Below are positions 1 through 6,725 of a stretch of 6,925 nucleotides of DNA, piece after piece. The DNA lies in contig CAMOIZ010000056.1 in assembly GCA_946616385.1 (NCBI GenBank), positions 1 through 6,925 of the forward strand. Reading direction: 5' to 3'. Position 1 is the first letter of the stretch; each line of letters begins with the position of its first letter. The DNA is from an uncultured Bacteroidales bacterium (GTDB taxonomy: Bacteria > Bacteroidota > Bacteroidia > Bacteroidales > UBA932). The notes beneath the pieces were generated by a model. That model was given only the letters and a program-made list of their open reading frames with translations. It was not told where the DNA came from and did no database searches. A program made the translations under genes and the position numbers.

Positions 1-1
1 G

Positions 2-388
2 GAGTTCCTGACGGGGGCCATCAAGAAGAAGTGCACGGCCTTCCTGCTGAGCGACCTTCTGGATGCCGACGCATCTGGCCGGCCCCGCTACGAGGATGCC
101 CTGAAGATCGCCGCCAGCCGTCATGACCTCTCCGTGATCAAGGTGTTCGACCCTCGCGAGAGAAACATCGTGCCGGTTGGCCTGGTGAACATCAAGGACA
201 GTGAGACAGGACGTTCGGCCTGGGTGAACACCGACAGCGCCCGCGTCCGCCGGGAATATTCCGGCTGGTTCGCCTCGCTTGCGAAGGCGGAGCAGCAGAT
301 GTGGGGAAAATATAACATTGACAATGTGGAAATAGCCACCGACTCCGACTACGTGAAGGGGCTGATGGCTCTGTTTGCAGGAAGATGA
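2..388 (+). CDS. DUF58 family protein, C-terminal part (5' end outside window)
   Basis: The reading frame is open from base 2 to the TGA at 386-388 and gives the last 128 residues of a protein whose start lies upstream. The segment matches the C-terminal half of the DUF58 family (VWA-like fold): an AFLLSDLLD strand whose SD corresponds to the conserved 'SDF' motif, then a YEDALKIAASRHD helix, then KVFDPRE, then ETGRSAWVNT, all in the usual family order. DUF58 proteins are normally encoded between a MoxR AAA+ ATPase gene and the VWA/Bat genes, which fits this position. They are presumed cytosolic partners of the MoxR/Bat assembly, but no reaction is established. The stop overlaps the next start as ATGA (385-388), implying translational coupling. 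The product ends in a plain Gly-Arg after a short helix, so the C-terminus looks complete. The family call is confident; the functional role is inferred from context. Confidence 0.9.
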   Translation, partial: EFLTGAIKKKCTAFLLSDLLDADASGRPRYEDALKIAASRHDLSVIKVFDPRERNIVPVGLVNIKDSETGRSAWVNTDSARVRREYSGWFASLAKAEQQMWGKYNIDNVEIATDSDYVKGLMALFAGR

Positions 389-1329
389 AAGTGATTTGCA
401 TCATACTGGCCGCGCTGCTGGACATTGTTCCCATGGGGGACGCCCTTCTGACCAAGCTTCAGAAGAGGGACTCCGTGCTGGTGGCCGACCAGATAGAATA
501 CGGATTCCGGCTCGATACGGTGCAGGCTCTCACGCAGTTCGCCCTGCCGGAACTCAAGGGCCTCGGAAACGACACCCTCGTGCTGGTACGCGGCTGGCAG
601 CTCGATACCACCGACGTGAAGCTGCGCAAAAAGACCTTCTCCCTCAAGGGAAGCTTCGTGCTCGCGCCCTTCGAGGCCGGCAAATACCGCCTGCCGGACA
701 TCTACATCCCCCGCCTGAGGGGCGACAGGCTCGACACCCTGCTCTTCAAGGGGGTGGAACTCGAGGTCTGCACCATGCCTGTGGATACCACCACTTACGT
801 GCCTCACGATATCAAGGGACAGATACGTTATCCGCTGACCTTCAGTGAGTTGCTGCCGTGGATAGGAGGCGGACTGGCGCTTGCCGCACTCGTCGCCCTG
901 CTGCTGTGGCTGCTCATTCGCAGGCGCCGCAAGGCCGAAGAGGAGGCTTCCAAGGATCCTGCGCATATCGTGGCCCTGCGGCATCTCGAAAAATACCGCG
1001 GCGACAAGTTCTGGGCTCCCGAAAAGCAGAAAGTCTTCTATTCCGGAGTCACCGACACCCTCAAGGAGTACATGGAGGCCCGTTTCGGAGTGGATGCTCC
1101 CGAGATGACTACCGCGGAGGTGTTCGACGCCCTCAAGGGCGAGAAGGAGCTGACGCCCGACCTGTTCGCCTCCACGAAGGAACTCTTCGAGACCGCGGAC
1201 TTCATCAAATTCGCCAAATACACGGCCCCGGATGAATACAATGCCAAGGTTCTGCCGCTGGCAGTGAGATTCGTGACCGACACTTACCGCACAACGCTGG
1301 AGGAGGAGCAAGGAAAAGATGTTCTTTGA
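385..1329 (+). CDS. BatD-like single-pass membrane protein of the Bat operon
   Basis: This 314-residue protein has no established symbol. Residues 1-20 form a short hydrophobic export signal, with an unusual Asp13 inside it. Residues ~22-135 are a beta-rich extracytoplasmic domain with the pattern seen at the start of BatD-type domains (RDSVLVADQIEYGFRLD) and a later FEAGKYRLPDIYIP strand pair. Residues ~157-178 are a transmembrane helix closed by RRRRK (179-183), so the rest is cytosolic. Residues ~192-303 are helical (PAHIVALRHLEKY, FYSGVTDTLKEYMEARFGV, ETADFIKFAKY). The cytosolic part resembles that of BatD downstream (see findings). The ATG at 385 follows AGGAAG closely and overlaps the DUF58 stop. 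Equivalent genes lie between DUF58 and batA in many Bacteroidota. The probable job is a membrane partner of the VWA protein BatA, inferred from position and architecture only. Confidence 0.85.
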   Translation: MKVICIILAALLDIVPMGDALLTKLQKRDSVLVADQIEYGFRLDTVQALTQFALPELKGLGNDTLVLVRGWQLDTTDVKLRKKTFSLKGSFVLAPFEAGKYRLPDIYIPRLRGDRLDTLLFKGVELEVCTMPVDTTTYVPHDIKGQIRYPLTFSELLPWIGGGLALAALVALLLWLLIRRRRKAEEEASKDPAHIVALRHLEKYRGDKFWAPEKQKVFYSGVTDTLKEYMEARFGVDAPEMTTAEVFDALKGEKELTPDLFASTKELFETADFIKFAKYTAPDEYNAKVLPLAVRFVTDTYRTTLEEEQGKDVL

Positions 1330-2302
1330 GTATCCCAAAGTCCTCTGGCTGCTGGCCGTCCCTGTGCTGCTCATCGTCCATTACCTCTGGTTGGAGCTGG
1401 GTGGCAGGCGGCCTCACGTGCGGGTTTCTTCATCGTCGCCGTGGACGGTGTCCGGCAGCTCCGCGCTGGCAGTCCTCAGGCACCTTCCCTTCGTCCTCCG
1501 CATCTCTGCCATCTGCCTGATAGTGGTGGCGTTGGCACGTCCGCGTTCATCTTCCGAAACCGAGAAGATCGACACCGAAGGAATCGATATCGTGCTTGCG
1601 ATGGACGTGTCGTCGAGCATGCTCGCGAGGGATTTCGAGCCGGACCGCATCAGCGCAGCCAAGAACATCGCCATCGAATTCATCGCGCAGCGCCCTTCCG
1701 ACCGCATGGGAATAGTGGTGTTCGCGGGTGAAAGCTACACCCAGTGCCCTCTCACCACCGACCGCGCCACCCTCATCAATCTCATGAAGGACGTGCAGAC
1801 GGACCTGATCGAAGACGGTACCGCCATAGGAAACGGACTCGCTACTGCGGTGGCGCGCATGAAGGATTCCAATGCCAAGAGCAGGGTGGTGATACTGCTG
1901 ACCGACGGCGTGAACAACCGGGGCGAGATCGCGCCCGAGACCGCCGCGGAACTTGCAAAGACCTTCGGAGTGCGCGTATATACCATAGGTCTCGGCACGA
2001 ACGGCGAAGCGCCCTATCCGGTGATGACCGCATGGGGAGTGGAACTGCGGAACATGCCGGTGGAGATCGACGAGGATCTGCTCAAGAGGGTTGCCGAGTC
2101 GACAGGCGGGCGTTATTTCCGCGCCACCGACAATACCAAGCTCTCCGAAATCTATTCCGAGATCAACCGCATGGAAAAGGTCCGCACCACCGTGGACAGT
2201 TTCCCCGTATATAAAGAATTGTTCGGCAAATACGCGCTCTGGGCACTCATCTGCCTGCTGCTCGAAGTGTTGCTGAGGTTTATAATGAGGAGGATGCCGT
2301 AA
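1319..2302 (+). CDS. batA: BatA, VWA-domain membrane protein
   Basis: The product has 327 residues, the usual length for Bacteroidota BatA. Hydrophobic segments lie at ~7-23 and ~55-73 (the N-terminal paired helices, ending in ALARPR), and a C-terminal helix at ~303-321 is followed by MRRMP. Between them, residues ~88-285 are a von Willebrand factor A domain. Its metal-ion-dependent adhesion site is intact: DVSSS (D96, S98, S100), T168 in the GTAIGNG loop and D196 in LLTDG. The SSSMLARDFEPDR stretch after the first motif is typical of BatA/BatB. VWA domains of this group are thought to bind a divalent cation and a protein partner, and the family is tied to MoxR ATPases. The ATG at 1319 is preceded by AAGGAAAAG and overlaps the previous gene by 11 bases, so the two are probably co-translated. 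BatA rather than BatB is assigned because it is the first of the two VWA genes. Confidence 0.93.
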   Translation: MFFEYPKVLWLLAVPVLLIVHYLWLELGGRRPHVRVSSSSPWTVSGSSALAVLRHLPFVLRISAICLIVVALARPRSSSETEKIDTEGIDIVLAMDVSSSMLARDFEPDRISAAKNIAIEFIAQRPSDRMGIVVFAGESYTQCPLTTDRATLINLMKDVQTDLIEDGTAIGNGLATAVARMKDSNAKSRVVILLTDGVNNRGEIAPETAAELAKTFGVRVYTIGLGTNGEAPYPVMTAWGVELRNMPVEIDEDLLKRVAESTGGRYFRATDNTKLSEIYSEINRMEKVRTTVDSFPVYKELFGKYALWALICLLLEVLLRFIMRRMP

Positions 2303-3300
2303 TGCTGATATTTGCCAACGAAAAATACTTGCTGCTGCTCTGGCTCGTGCCTCTGCTCCCTCTGGTGTACGCCCTGCTGAGGCGCTTCCGCCTGCAGCGG
2401 CTGCGGCGTATAGGCGACGAAGAACTGGTGAAGCGCCTCATGCCTTCCTGGTCCGGCGCCAAGGGCTGGGTGCGCCTCGTGCTGTTCGACCTCGCCCTGA
2501 TGTTCTTCATAGTGGGTCTTGCGCGTCCCCAGATCGGGGCGAAGCTCAGCGAGCACGAGAGCCGCGGGGCGGAAATAATGATATGCCTCGACGTGTCGAA
2601 TTCCATGCTGGCGAGGGATTACTCTCCAAACCGCCTGGAAAGGGCCAAGCTGGCCATTTCGCGCATCACCGAAAAGCTGCAGGACGACCGCATCGGACTG
2701 ATAATCTTCGCGGGGACCTCTTTCGTGCAGCTGCCCATCACCAACGACTATGTGTCGGCCAAGATGTTCCTTGGCAGCATAGGCACTGAGTCGGTGCCGG
2801 TGCAGGGTACCGCCATCGGCGACGCCATCCTCACCGCGGCCCGCGGTTTCAGCGCCCAGAGCGAGAGCAGCCGTGCGATCATAGTGATCACAGACGGCGA
2901 GAATCATGAAGACGATCCCGTGGATGCGGCGAAGCAGGCCGCCCAGATGGGAATCAAGGTCTACACCATAGGCGTAGGGTCGCTGCGCGGGGAGCCCATC
3001 CCGGTTGAAGGCGGCCTGATGAAAGACAAGGACGGCAACATCGTGGTGACCCACCTCGACGAGGGCACCCTCCGGCAGGTTGCCGAAGCCGGAAACGGCG
3101 CCTACGTGCATGCCGGGAACGAGGAGTTCGGACTCAATCCCATCCTGAACGACATCAACAAGATGGAGGACGAGGTTTTCAACTCCGTGATTTTTGAAGA
3201 ATACGACGAACAGTACATGTATTTCCTGGCCATCGCGCTCGTGCTGCTGGTGCTGGAAATGCTGATAGGAGAGAGACGTTGGAAAAAGACTTTGTTCTGA
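2302..3300 (+). CDS. batB: BatB, second VWA-domain membrane protein
   Basis: The 332-residue product has the same plan as BatA: a TM segment at ~8-26 (LLLLWLVPLLPLVYALL), a second at ~58-74 ending in GLARPQ, a VWA domain at ~90-285, and a C-terminal TM helix at ~305-322. The MIDAS set is complete: DVSNS (D97, S99, S101), T170 in VQGTAIGDA and D198 in ITDGENHEDD. The ITDGENHED motif and the VEGGLMKDKDGNIVV insert before the last helices are typical of BatB, whereas BatA carries a shorter YPVMTAWG segment there. Its ATG overlaps the batA stop by one base (TAATG), and its own stop overlaps batC in the same way. It is probably a paralogue of BatA that forms part of the same inner-membrane complex. 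No catalytic activity is known for the family. Confidence 0.93.
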   Translation: MLIFANEKYLLLLWLVPLLPLVYALLRRFRLQRLRRIGDEELVKRLMPSWSGAKGWVRLVLFDLALMFFIVGLARPQIGAKLSEHESRGAEIMICLDVSNSMLARDYSPNRLERAKLAISRITEKLQDDRIGLIIFAGTSFVQLPITNDYVSAKMFLGSIGTESVPVQGTAIGDAILTAARGFSAQSESSRAIIVITDGENHEDDPVDAAKQAAQMGIKVYTIGVGSLRGEPIPVEGGLMKDKDGNIVVTHLDEGTLRQVAEAGNGAYVHAGNEEFGLNPILNDINKMEDEVFNSVIFEEYDEQYMYFLAIALVLLVLEMLIGERRWKKTLF

Positions 3301-4007
3301 TGAAAAGATTACTGTGCATATTGCTGATACTCGGCGCATTGCCCCTGTCCGCCCAGGTCGACAGGAAGGATGTGCGCGCAGGCAACCGCAAGTTCCGCAA
3401 AGGGGATTACAAGAACGCGGAGATCGACTACCGCAAGGCCGTGGTGAAGGACAGCCTGTCGATGGCCGCCGAGTACAATCTCGCTTCCGACCTCTACCGT
3501 CAGGAGAAGTTCGACGATGCGCAGGCCGCTCTCGAAACCGTGAAAGACGTGGCTCCGGCTTCGAAGGATGCGGCTGCCTACTACTATAATCTGGGCGATG
3601 TCGCCCTGCAGAAAAAAGACTACGGCGCCGCGGTAAACGCTTTCAAGGAGTCGCTGCTGCTCAGTCCCGGCGACCTCGACGCCAAGGAAAACTACATCTA
3701 CGCGAAGCTGATGCTGAAGAATCAGGGCGGAGGCGGCGGAAACGACGACCAGAACCAGCAGGACCAGGACAAGAACCAGGACCAGCAGAATCAGGATCAG
3801 AACAAGGATCAGCAAGACCAGCAAGATCAGCAGGATCAGAATCAGGACAGGCAGGACCAGCCGCAGGATCAGCCGGCCAGGATATCTCCCCAGCAGGCCC
3901 AGCAGATGCTCCAGGCAGTGCAGGCCAAGGAGAAGGAGACCCAGGACAAGGTGAACAAGCAGAAAGCGGCGGTGATGCAGTCGCGCCAGAAAGAAAAGAA
4001 TTGGTAG
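3300..4007 (+). CDS. batC: BatC, exported TPR protein with Gln/Asp-rich tail
   Basis: I place the start at the ATG at 3300, which overlaps the batB stop (TGATG). It immediately precedes a normal signal peptide, MKRLLCILLILGALPLSAQ, with cleavage expected after Ala18. A longer frame from TTG at 3279 would add MEKDFVL ahead of the signal peptide and is unlikely. The 235-residue product has TPR helices at ~23-85 (KFRKGDYKNAEIDYRKAV, AEYNLASDLYRQEKFDDA) and ~92-125 (YYYNLGDVALQKKDYGAAVNAF). A Gly stretch (143-147) and a Gln/Asp/Asn/Lys tract (~149-192) follow, then a conserved BatC tail, SPQQAQQMLQAVQAKEKETQ. TPRs are protein-protein docking repeats, so BatC is probably an extracytoplasmic scaffold for the VWA proteins. 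The Q/D-rich linker is a common BatC trait. batD begins 4 bases downstream. Confidence 0.92.
   Translation: MKRLLCILLILGALPLSAQVDRKDVRAGNRKFRKGDYKNAEIDYRKAVVKDSLSMAAEYNLASDLYRQEKFDDAQAALETVKDVAPASKDAAAYYYNLGDVALQKKDYGAAVNAFKESLLLSPGDLDAKENYIYAKLMLKNQGGGGGNDDQNQQDQDKNQDQQNQDQNKDQQDQQDQQDQNQDRQDQPQDQPARISPQQAQQMLQAVQAKEKETQDKVNKQKAAVMQSRQKEKNW
3744..3872 (+). repeat. Degenerate CAG/GAY-type tandem repeat inside batC
   Basis: This coding repeat gives the Gln/Asp/Asn/Lys tract of BatC (residues ~149-191). The most regular part is 3807-3842, where a 9-bp unit GAYCAGCAR occurs three times followed by a partial fourth copy, encoding Asp-Gln-Gln three times then Asp-Gln-Asn. Codons alternate (GAT/GAC, CAG/CAA), so the protein pattern is better preserved than the DNA pattern. 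This suggests selection on composition rather than very recent slippage. All units are multiples of three, so the frame is kept. Confidence 0.8.
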
Positions 4008-4011
4008 ATTT

Positions 4012-6606
4012 ATGAAGAAATTCCTGACAATAGTGACGGCCGCTCTGGCGTACCTCGTTTCGGGTGCGCAGACGGTGCAGGTGGAAGCCCCCAACCTCGT
4101 GTCGGCCGACGAGCAGTTCAACGTGACCTTCTCGGTCGAGGGAGAACACGCTCCGAGCCAGTTCGAATGGACTCCGGGAGATGGCTTCAGACTCATCTGG
4201 GGCCCCCAGAAAGGCACTTCCACTTCGATCAGCATAATGAACGGCAAGCGCTCGAAGAGCGTCACCAATTCCTATACCTACGTGCTGATGCCGACGGGCA
4301 CCGGCAGCCATACCCTGCCCGCGGCGGTGGCCACGATCCAGGGGAAGAAGGTCTCTTCTCGGAGCTTTACCATAGAGGTGGTGCAGGCACGGCAGGCATC
4401 GTCTTCGCAGGGGAGCGCCTCCGGGCAGGGCAGAAGCAGTGCGGCCGGAAGCGCCGGGGAAGCCGTATCTTCCGACGACATCTACATGCGTCTGCTGGTG
4501 AACAAGACCAGGGCCGTGGTGGGGGAGGGCGTCACCGCAACTCTCAAGCTCTACCAGAGGGTGAGCATTGGCGGATTCGAGAACGCCAGTTTCCCTTCGT
4601 TCAACGGATTCTGGAGCCAGGAACTGCAGACTCCTTCCAATATCGAGTTCAAGCGCGAGAACGTGGGCGGGGAGATCTTCAACACCGCCGTCATCCGCAG
4701 CTGGAACCTCATCCCGCAGAAGGCGGGCGACTTTGAAATAGAGCCGGCGGAACTGGTGTGCCTCGTGAACGTGAGGACGTCGTCTTCGTCGGGCAGCATC
4801 TTCGACAGCTTCTTCCAGGACAGCTACCGCCAGGTACGCAAGAAGGTGAGTTCCCAGCCGGTGACCCTGCATGTGTCGTCGCTTCCTGCCGGCGCTCCGG
4901 CTTCGTTCGGAGGTGGCGTGGGCAAGTTCGACATGAAGGCCGAGCTTACCAGGGACTCGCTGAAGACGCACGACGCCGCTTCCCTGAAAGTGACCATCTC
5001 CGGGACGGGGAACCTGTCGCTTCTCACGGCTCCCAAGATTTCCTTCCCTCCGGATTTCGAAGCCTATGACGTGAAGTCGTCCGAAAGCGGACGGACCAGG
5101 GTGTTCGAATATCCTTTCATCCCCCGCAGCCATGGGGAATTCGAGATAGGACCGGTCGAGTACAGCTACTACGACATCGGCTCCGGAAAATATGTGACGC
5201 TGAGTTCCGGCCCGCTGCCGCTTTCCGTGGCGAAAGGCCCCGAACTTGAAGGCGCGGTGCCCGCCGGAGGGCAGCTGGTGCAGAGCCGGCGCGACGTGAA
5301 GGACCTCGGCAGCGACATCCGCTACATCTCCACCAGGACGCCGTCGTTCTCTCCGGCCGGAAACTTCTTCGTGTGGTCGCCCCTGTTCCGGGGTCTCGCC
5401 GCCGGCCTGATCGTCGCCGCGGCCGCAGTCTGGTTCATCCTCCGCAGGAGAGCCGCCCGCAAGGCCGACGTCGTGGGAAGCCGCGGACGCAGCGCTACCA
5501 AGATGGCCCGCAAGCGCCTCTCGGTTGCCGGAGACTTCCTCTCCCGCAACCTCTACACCGCATTCTATGAGGAACTGCACAAGGCCCTGCTGGGCTTCAT
5601 CGGCGACAAGCTGAACATGGATGCCGCCGACCTGAACAAGGACAATATAGTCGAAAGGCTCTCGGCCGAAGGCGTTCCGGAGCAGGTCTGCTCGGAATTC
5701 GCTTCGCTGCTCGACGCCTGCGAATATGCGCGCTATGCCCCTGATTCCGGGCACGATGCCATGAACAGCCATTACGAGTCGGCTGTTTCCGTGATTTCCG
5801 CCATCGATTCTTCCATGAAAAAGAACAACAAGAAAGGCGCAGGAGCCGCCGTGCCGGTCCTGCTGCTGATGATGATACTGCCTTTTGGCGCCCGTGCCGA
5901 GGCGTCCTACCCCGATTCTCTCTGGAATGCAGGGGTGGCGGCCTACAGCGAAGGGCAGTGGGATGTGGCCGAACAGGCCTGGACTGCAATTGCGGATATC
6001 GGCTGCGCCGGTCCGGAAGTCTGGTGCAACCTGGGCGATGCCTGCTTCAAGCAGGACAAGCTCGCCGAGGCCATACTTTATTATTCGCGTGCTCTCAAGC
6101 TCGATCCCTCATATTCGGACGCGCGCTACAATCTCGAGTTCGTGCAGTCGCTCACTCGCGACAGGATAGATTCCGTTCCGGAATTCTTCCTTCACAGCTG
6201 GCTGCGGAAACTCTGCTGGGCGCTTCCTTCGGATGTCTGGGGCTGGATAGGCATGGTGCTGCTCGCAGTTTTGCTCGGGGCAGTGCTGATGTTCCTGCTC
6301 GGAGCCGGCTCTCCGGTGCGCAAGGCAGGGTTCTTTGCAGGCCTTGCTGCCCTGATACTTATGGTGCTGGCCCTTGTCTTCGCATCGTGGCAGAGGCGCG
6401 ACTACATGCGCAGCGACGATGCCGTGGTGATGCGTCCCGTGGTGTCCGTCAAGAGCGCTCCTGCGGAAAACGGCACGAAAGATTTGTTCATTTTGCATGA
6501 AGGCACCATTCTGGAGGTGTTGGATTCGGTGGGAGATTGGTGCAATATACGCCTTTCAGACGGTCGTGAGGGGTGGTTGAAGGCCGATGTTGTGGAGATT
6601 ATTTAA
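4012..6606 (+). CDS. batD: BatD-BatE fusion protein with C-terminal SH3 domain
   Basis: This is a single 864-residue open frame. A signal peptide (1-19, LVSGA before Gln20) leads into the BatD 'oxygen tolerance' region, with tandem beta domains at ~21-125, ~155-290 and ~303-408; a Ser/Gly/Gln-rich linker (~127-154) separates the first two. A TM helix at ~459-477 is followed by RRRAARK. A cytosolic helical domain (~500-598) contains AFYEELHKALLGFIGDKLNM. From residue ~602 the protein becomes BatE-like: hydrophobic segment 611-627 ending in ARA, TPRs at ~632-713 (WCNLGDACFKQDKLAEAILYY), two TM helices (~743-764, ~774-792) and a bacterial SH3 domain (~803-864; VKSAPAENGT, GDWCNIRLSDGREGWL). BatE is a separate gene in some Bacteroidota, so this is a fusion or an unsplit arrangement. 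The charge pattern predicts BatD's beta region, the TPRs and the SH3 domain all outside the inner membrane. The stop is TAA at 6604-6606. Confidence 0.9.
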   Translation: MKKFLTIVTAALAYLVSGAQTVQVEAPNLVSADEQFNVTFSVEGEHAPSQFEWTPGDGFRLIWGPQKGTSTSISIMNGKRSKSVTNSYTYVLMPTGTGSHTLPAAVATIQGKKVSSRSFTIEVVQARQASSSQGSASGQGRSSAAGSAGEAVSSDDIYMRLLVNKTRAVVGEGVTATLKLYQRVSIGGFENASFPSFNGFWSQELQTPSNIEFKRENVGGEIFNTAVIRSWNLIPQKAGDFEIEPAELVCLVNVRTSSSSGSIFDSFFQDSYRQVRKKVSSQPVTLHVSSLPAGAPASFGGGVGKFDMKAELTRDSLKTHDAASLKVTISGTGNLSLLTAPKISFPPDFEAYDVKSSESGRTRVFEYPFIPRSHGEFEIGPVEYSYYDIGSGKYVTLSSGPLPLSVAKGPELEGAVPAGGQLVQSRRDVKDLGSDIRYISTRTPSFSPAGNFFVWSPLFRGLAAGLIVAAAAVWFILRRRAARKADVVGSRGRSATKMARKRLSVAGDFLSRNLYTAFYEELHKALLGFIGDKLNMDAADLNKDNIVERLSAEGVPEQVCSEFASLLDACEYARYAPDSGHDAMNSHYESAVSVISAIDSSMKKNNKKGAGAAVPVLLLMMILPFGARAEASYPDSLWNAGVAAYSEGQWDVAEQAWTAIADIGCAGPEVWCNLGDACFKQDKLAEAILYYSRALKLDPSYSDARYNLEFVQSLTRDRIDSVPEFFLHSWLRKLCWALPSDVWGWIGMVLLAVLLGAVLMFLLGAGSPVRKAGFFAGLAALILMVLALVFASWQRRDYMRSDDAVVMRPVVSVKSAPAENGTKDLFILHEGTILEVLDSVGDWCNIRLSDGREGWLKADVVEII
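5815..5901 (+). other. Internal signal-peptide-like segment at the BatD-BatE junction
   Basis: Within the fusion, Met602 (ATG at 5815-5817) begins a stretch with all parts of a secretion signal. It has a basic start (MKKNNKKG), a hydrophobic core (VPVLLLMMILPFG) and an ARA site before Glu630. If this were an independent gene start, BatE would be 263 residues. No purine-rich ribosome-binding site is visible directly upstream (the bases read ATCGATTCTTCC), and no stop codon separates it from batD. It could act as a TM helix returning the chain to the periplasm, as a signal-peptidase cleavage point, or as an internal start. The sequence cannot decide between these. Confidence 0.6.
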
Positions 6607-6628
6607 ATGTTCATTAATTGTCAATATT

Positions 6629-6659
6629 TTTGTAAATTAACGAAATCTTCCTATATTTG
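6629..6659 (+). promoter_or_regulatory. Bacteroidota-type primary promoter for the downstream gene
   Basis: A TTTG -33 element (6629-6632) is followed after 19 bases by TATATTTG (6652-6659). The second is an exact match to the Bacteroidota -7 consensus TAnnTTTG recognised by the unusual primary sigma factor of this phylum. Transcription should begin a few bases downstream, around 6665-6669, leaving a leader of roughly 60 bases. The exact consensus match and spacing suggest a strong constitutive promoter, consistent with the codon bias of the gene it precedes. Confidence 0.85.
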
Positions 6660-6692
6660 CATCGCGAATCTCCAAATCCGCAGTTTAGTTTG

Positions 6693-6715
6693 TAGTTAAA
6701 TTTTAGTTAACTAAA
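6693..6715 (+). promoter_or_regulatory. Inverted repeat in the leader just before the start codon
   Basis: A perfect 14-base palindrome, TTTAGTTAACTAAA, occupies 6702-6715. In the same place TAGTTAA (6693-6699) can pair with TTAACTA (6707-6713) around a 7-base loop. TAGTT occurs three times in the leader (6686, 6693, 6704). The element sits inside the predicted 5' untranslated region, 12 bases before the ATG. It could be a weak mRNA hairpin or a dimeric protein site; both are inferences, and AT-rich palindromes can occur by chance. Confidence 0.4.
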
Positions 6716-6716
6716 T

Positions 6717-6725
6717 AAAAAAAAA
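6717..6725 (+). promoter_or_regulatory. A-tract translation-initiation region
   Basis: Nine consecutive A bases end two bases before the ATG at 6728, and there is no Shine-Dalgarno core. Highly translated Bacteroidota genes commonly use A-rich leaders rather than strong anti-SD pairing. This supports the chosen start and suggests efficient translation. Confidence 0.6.

Noticed and set aside
3279..3299. Upstream TTG start for batC adding seven residues
   Set aside because: The extension MEKDFVL would precede a standard signal peptide. The ATG at 3300 with TGATG overlap fits both the export signal and the operon pattern.
2152..3339. A 395-codon minus-strand open frame opposite batB, and a similar 341-codon frame at 349-1374
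   Set aside because: Both are antisense shadows of confident coding sequences and show no family motifs, export signal or promoter.
3807..3842. Short regular repeat considered as a CRISPR-like array
   Set aside because: The units are 9 bp, contiguous with no spacers, and encode an in-frame Asp/Gln tract within batC.
3309..4268. A minus-strand frame with a long Leu/Val/Ile run that resembles a membrane protein
   Set aside because: The hydrophobic run is simply the complement of the batC CAG/GAY repeat read backwards; there is no independent support for a gene.
3661..5772. A 703-codon open frame on the minus strand, antisense to batC and batD
   Set aside because: It lies opposite conserved, well-formed genes in a GC-rich region where antisense stops are rare. 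Its translation is rich in Arg, His, Gly and Pro, with no recognisable domain.
5815..6606. Annotating batE as a separate gene from ATG 5815
   Set aside because: The frame is continuous with batD without a stop and no ribosome-binding site is visible at 5815, so the fusion is the simpler reading. The possibility is kept as a finding.
6607..6645. Possible intrinsic terminator after the fusion gene
   Set aside because: The only pairing is a 6-bp AT-only stem (6614-6619 with 6635-6640) with a 15-base loop and no following T-run, too weak to call.
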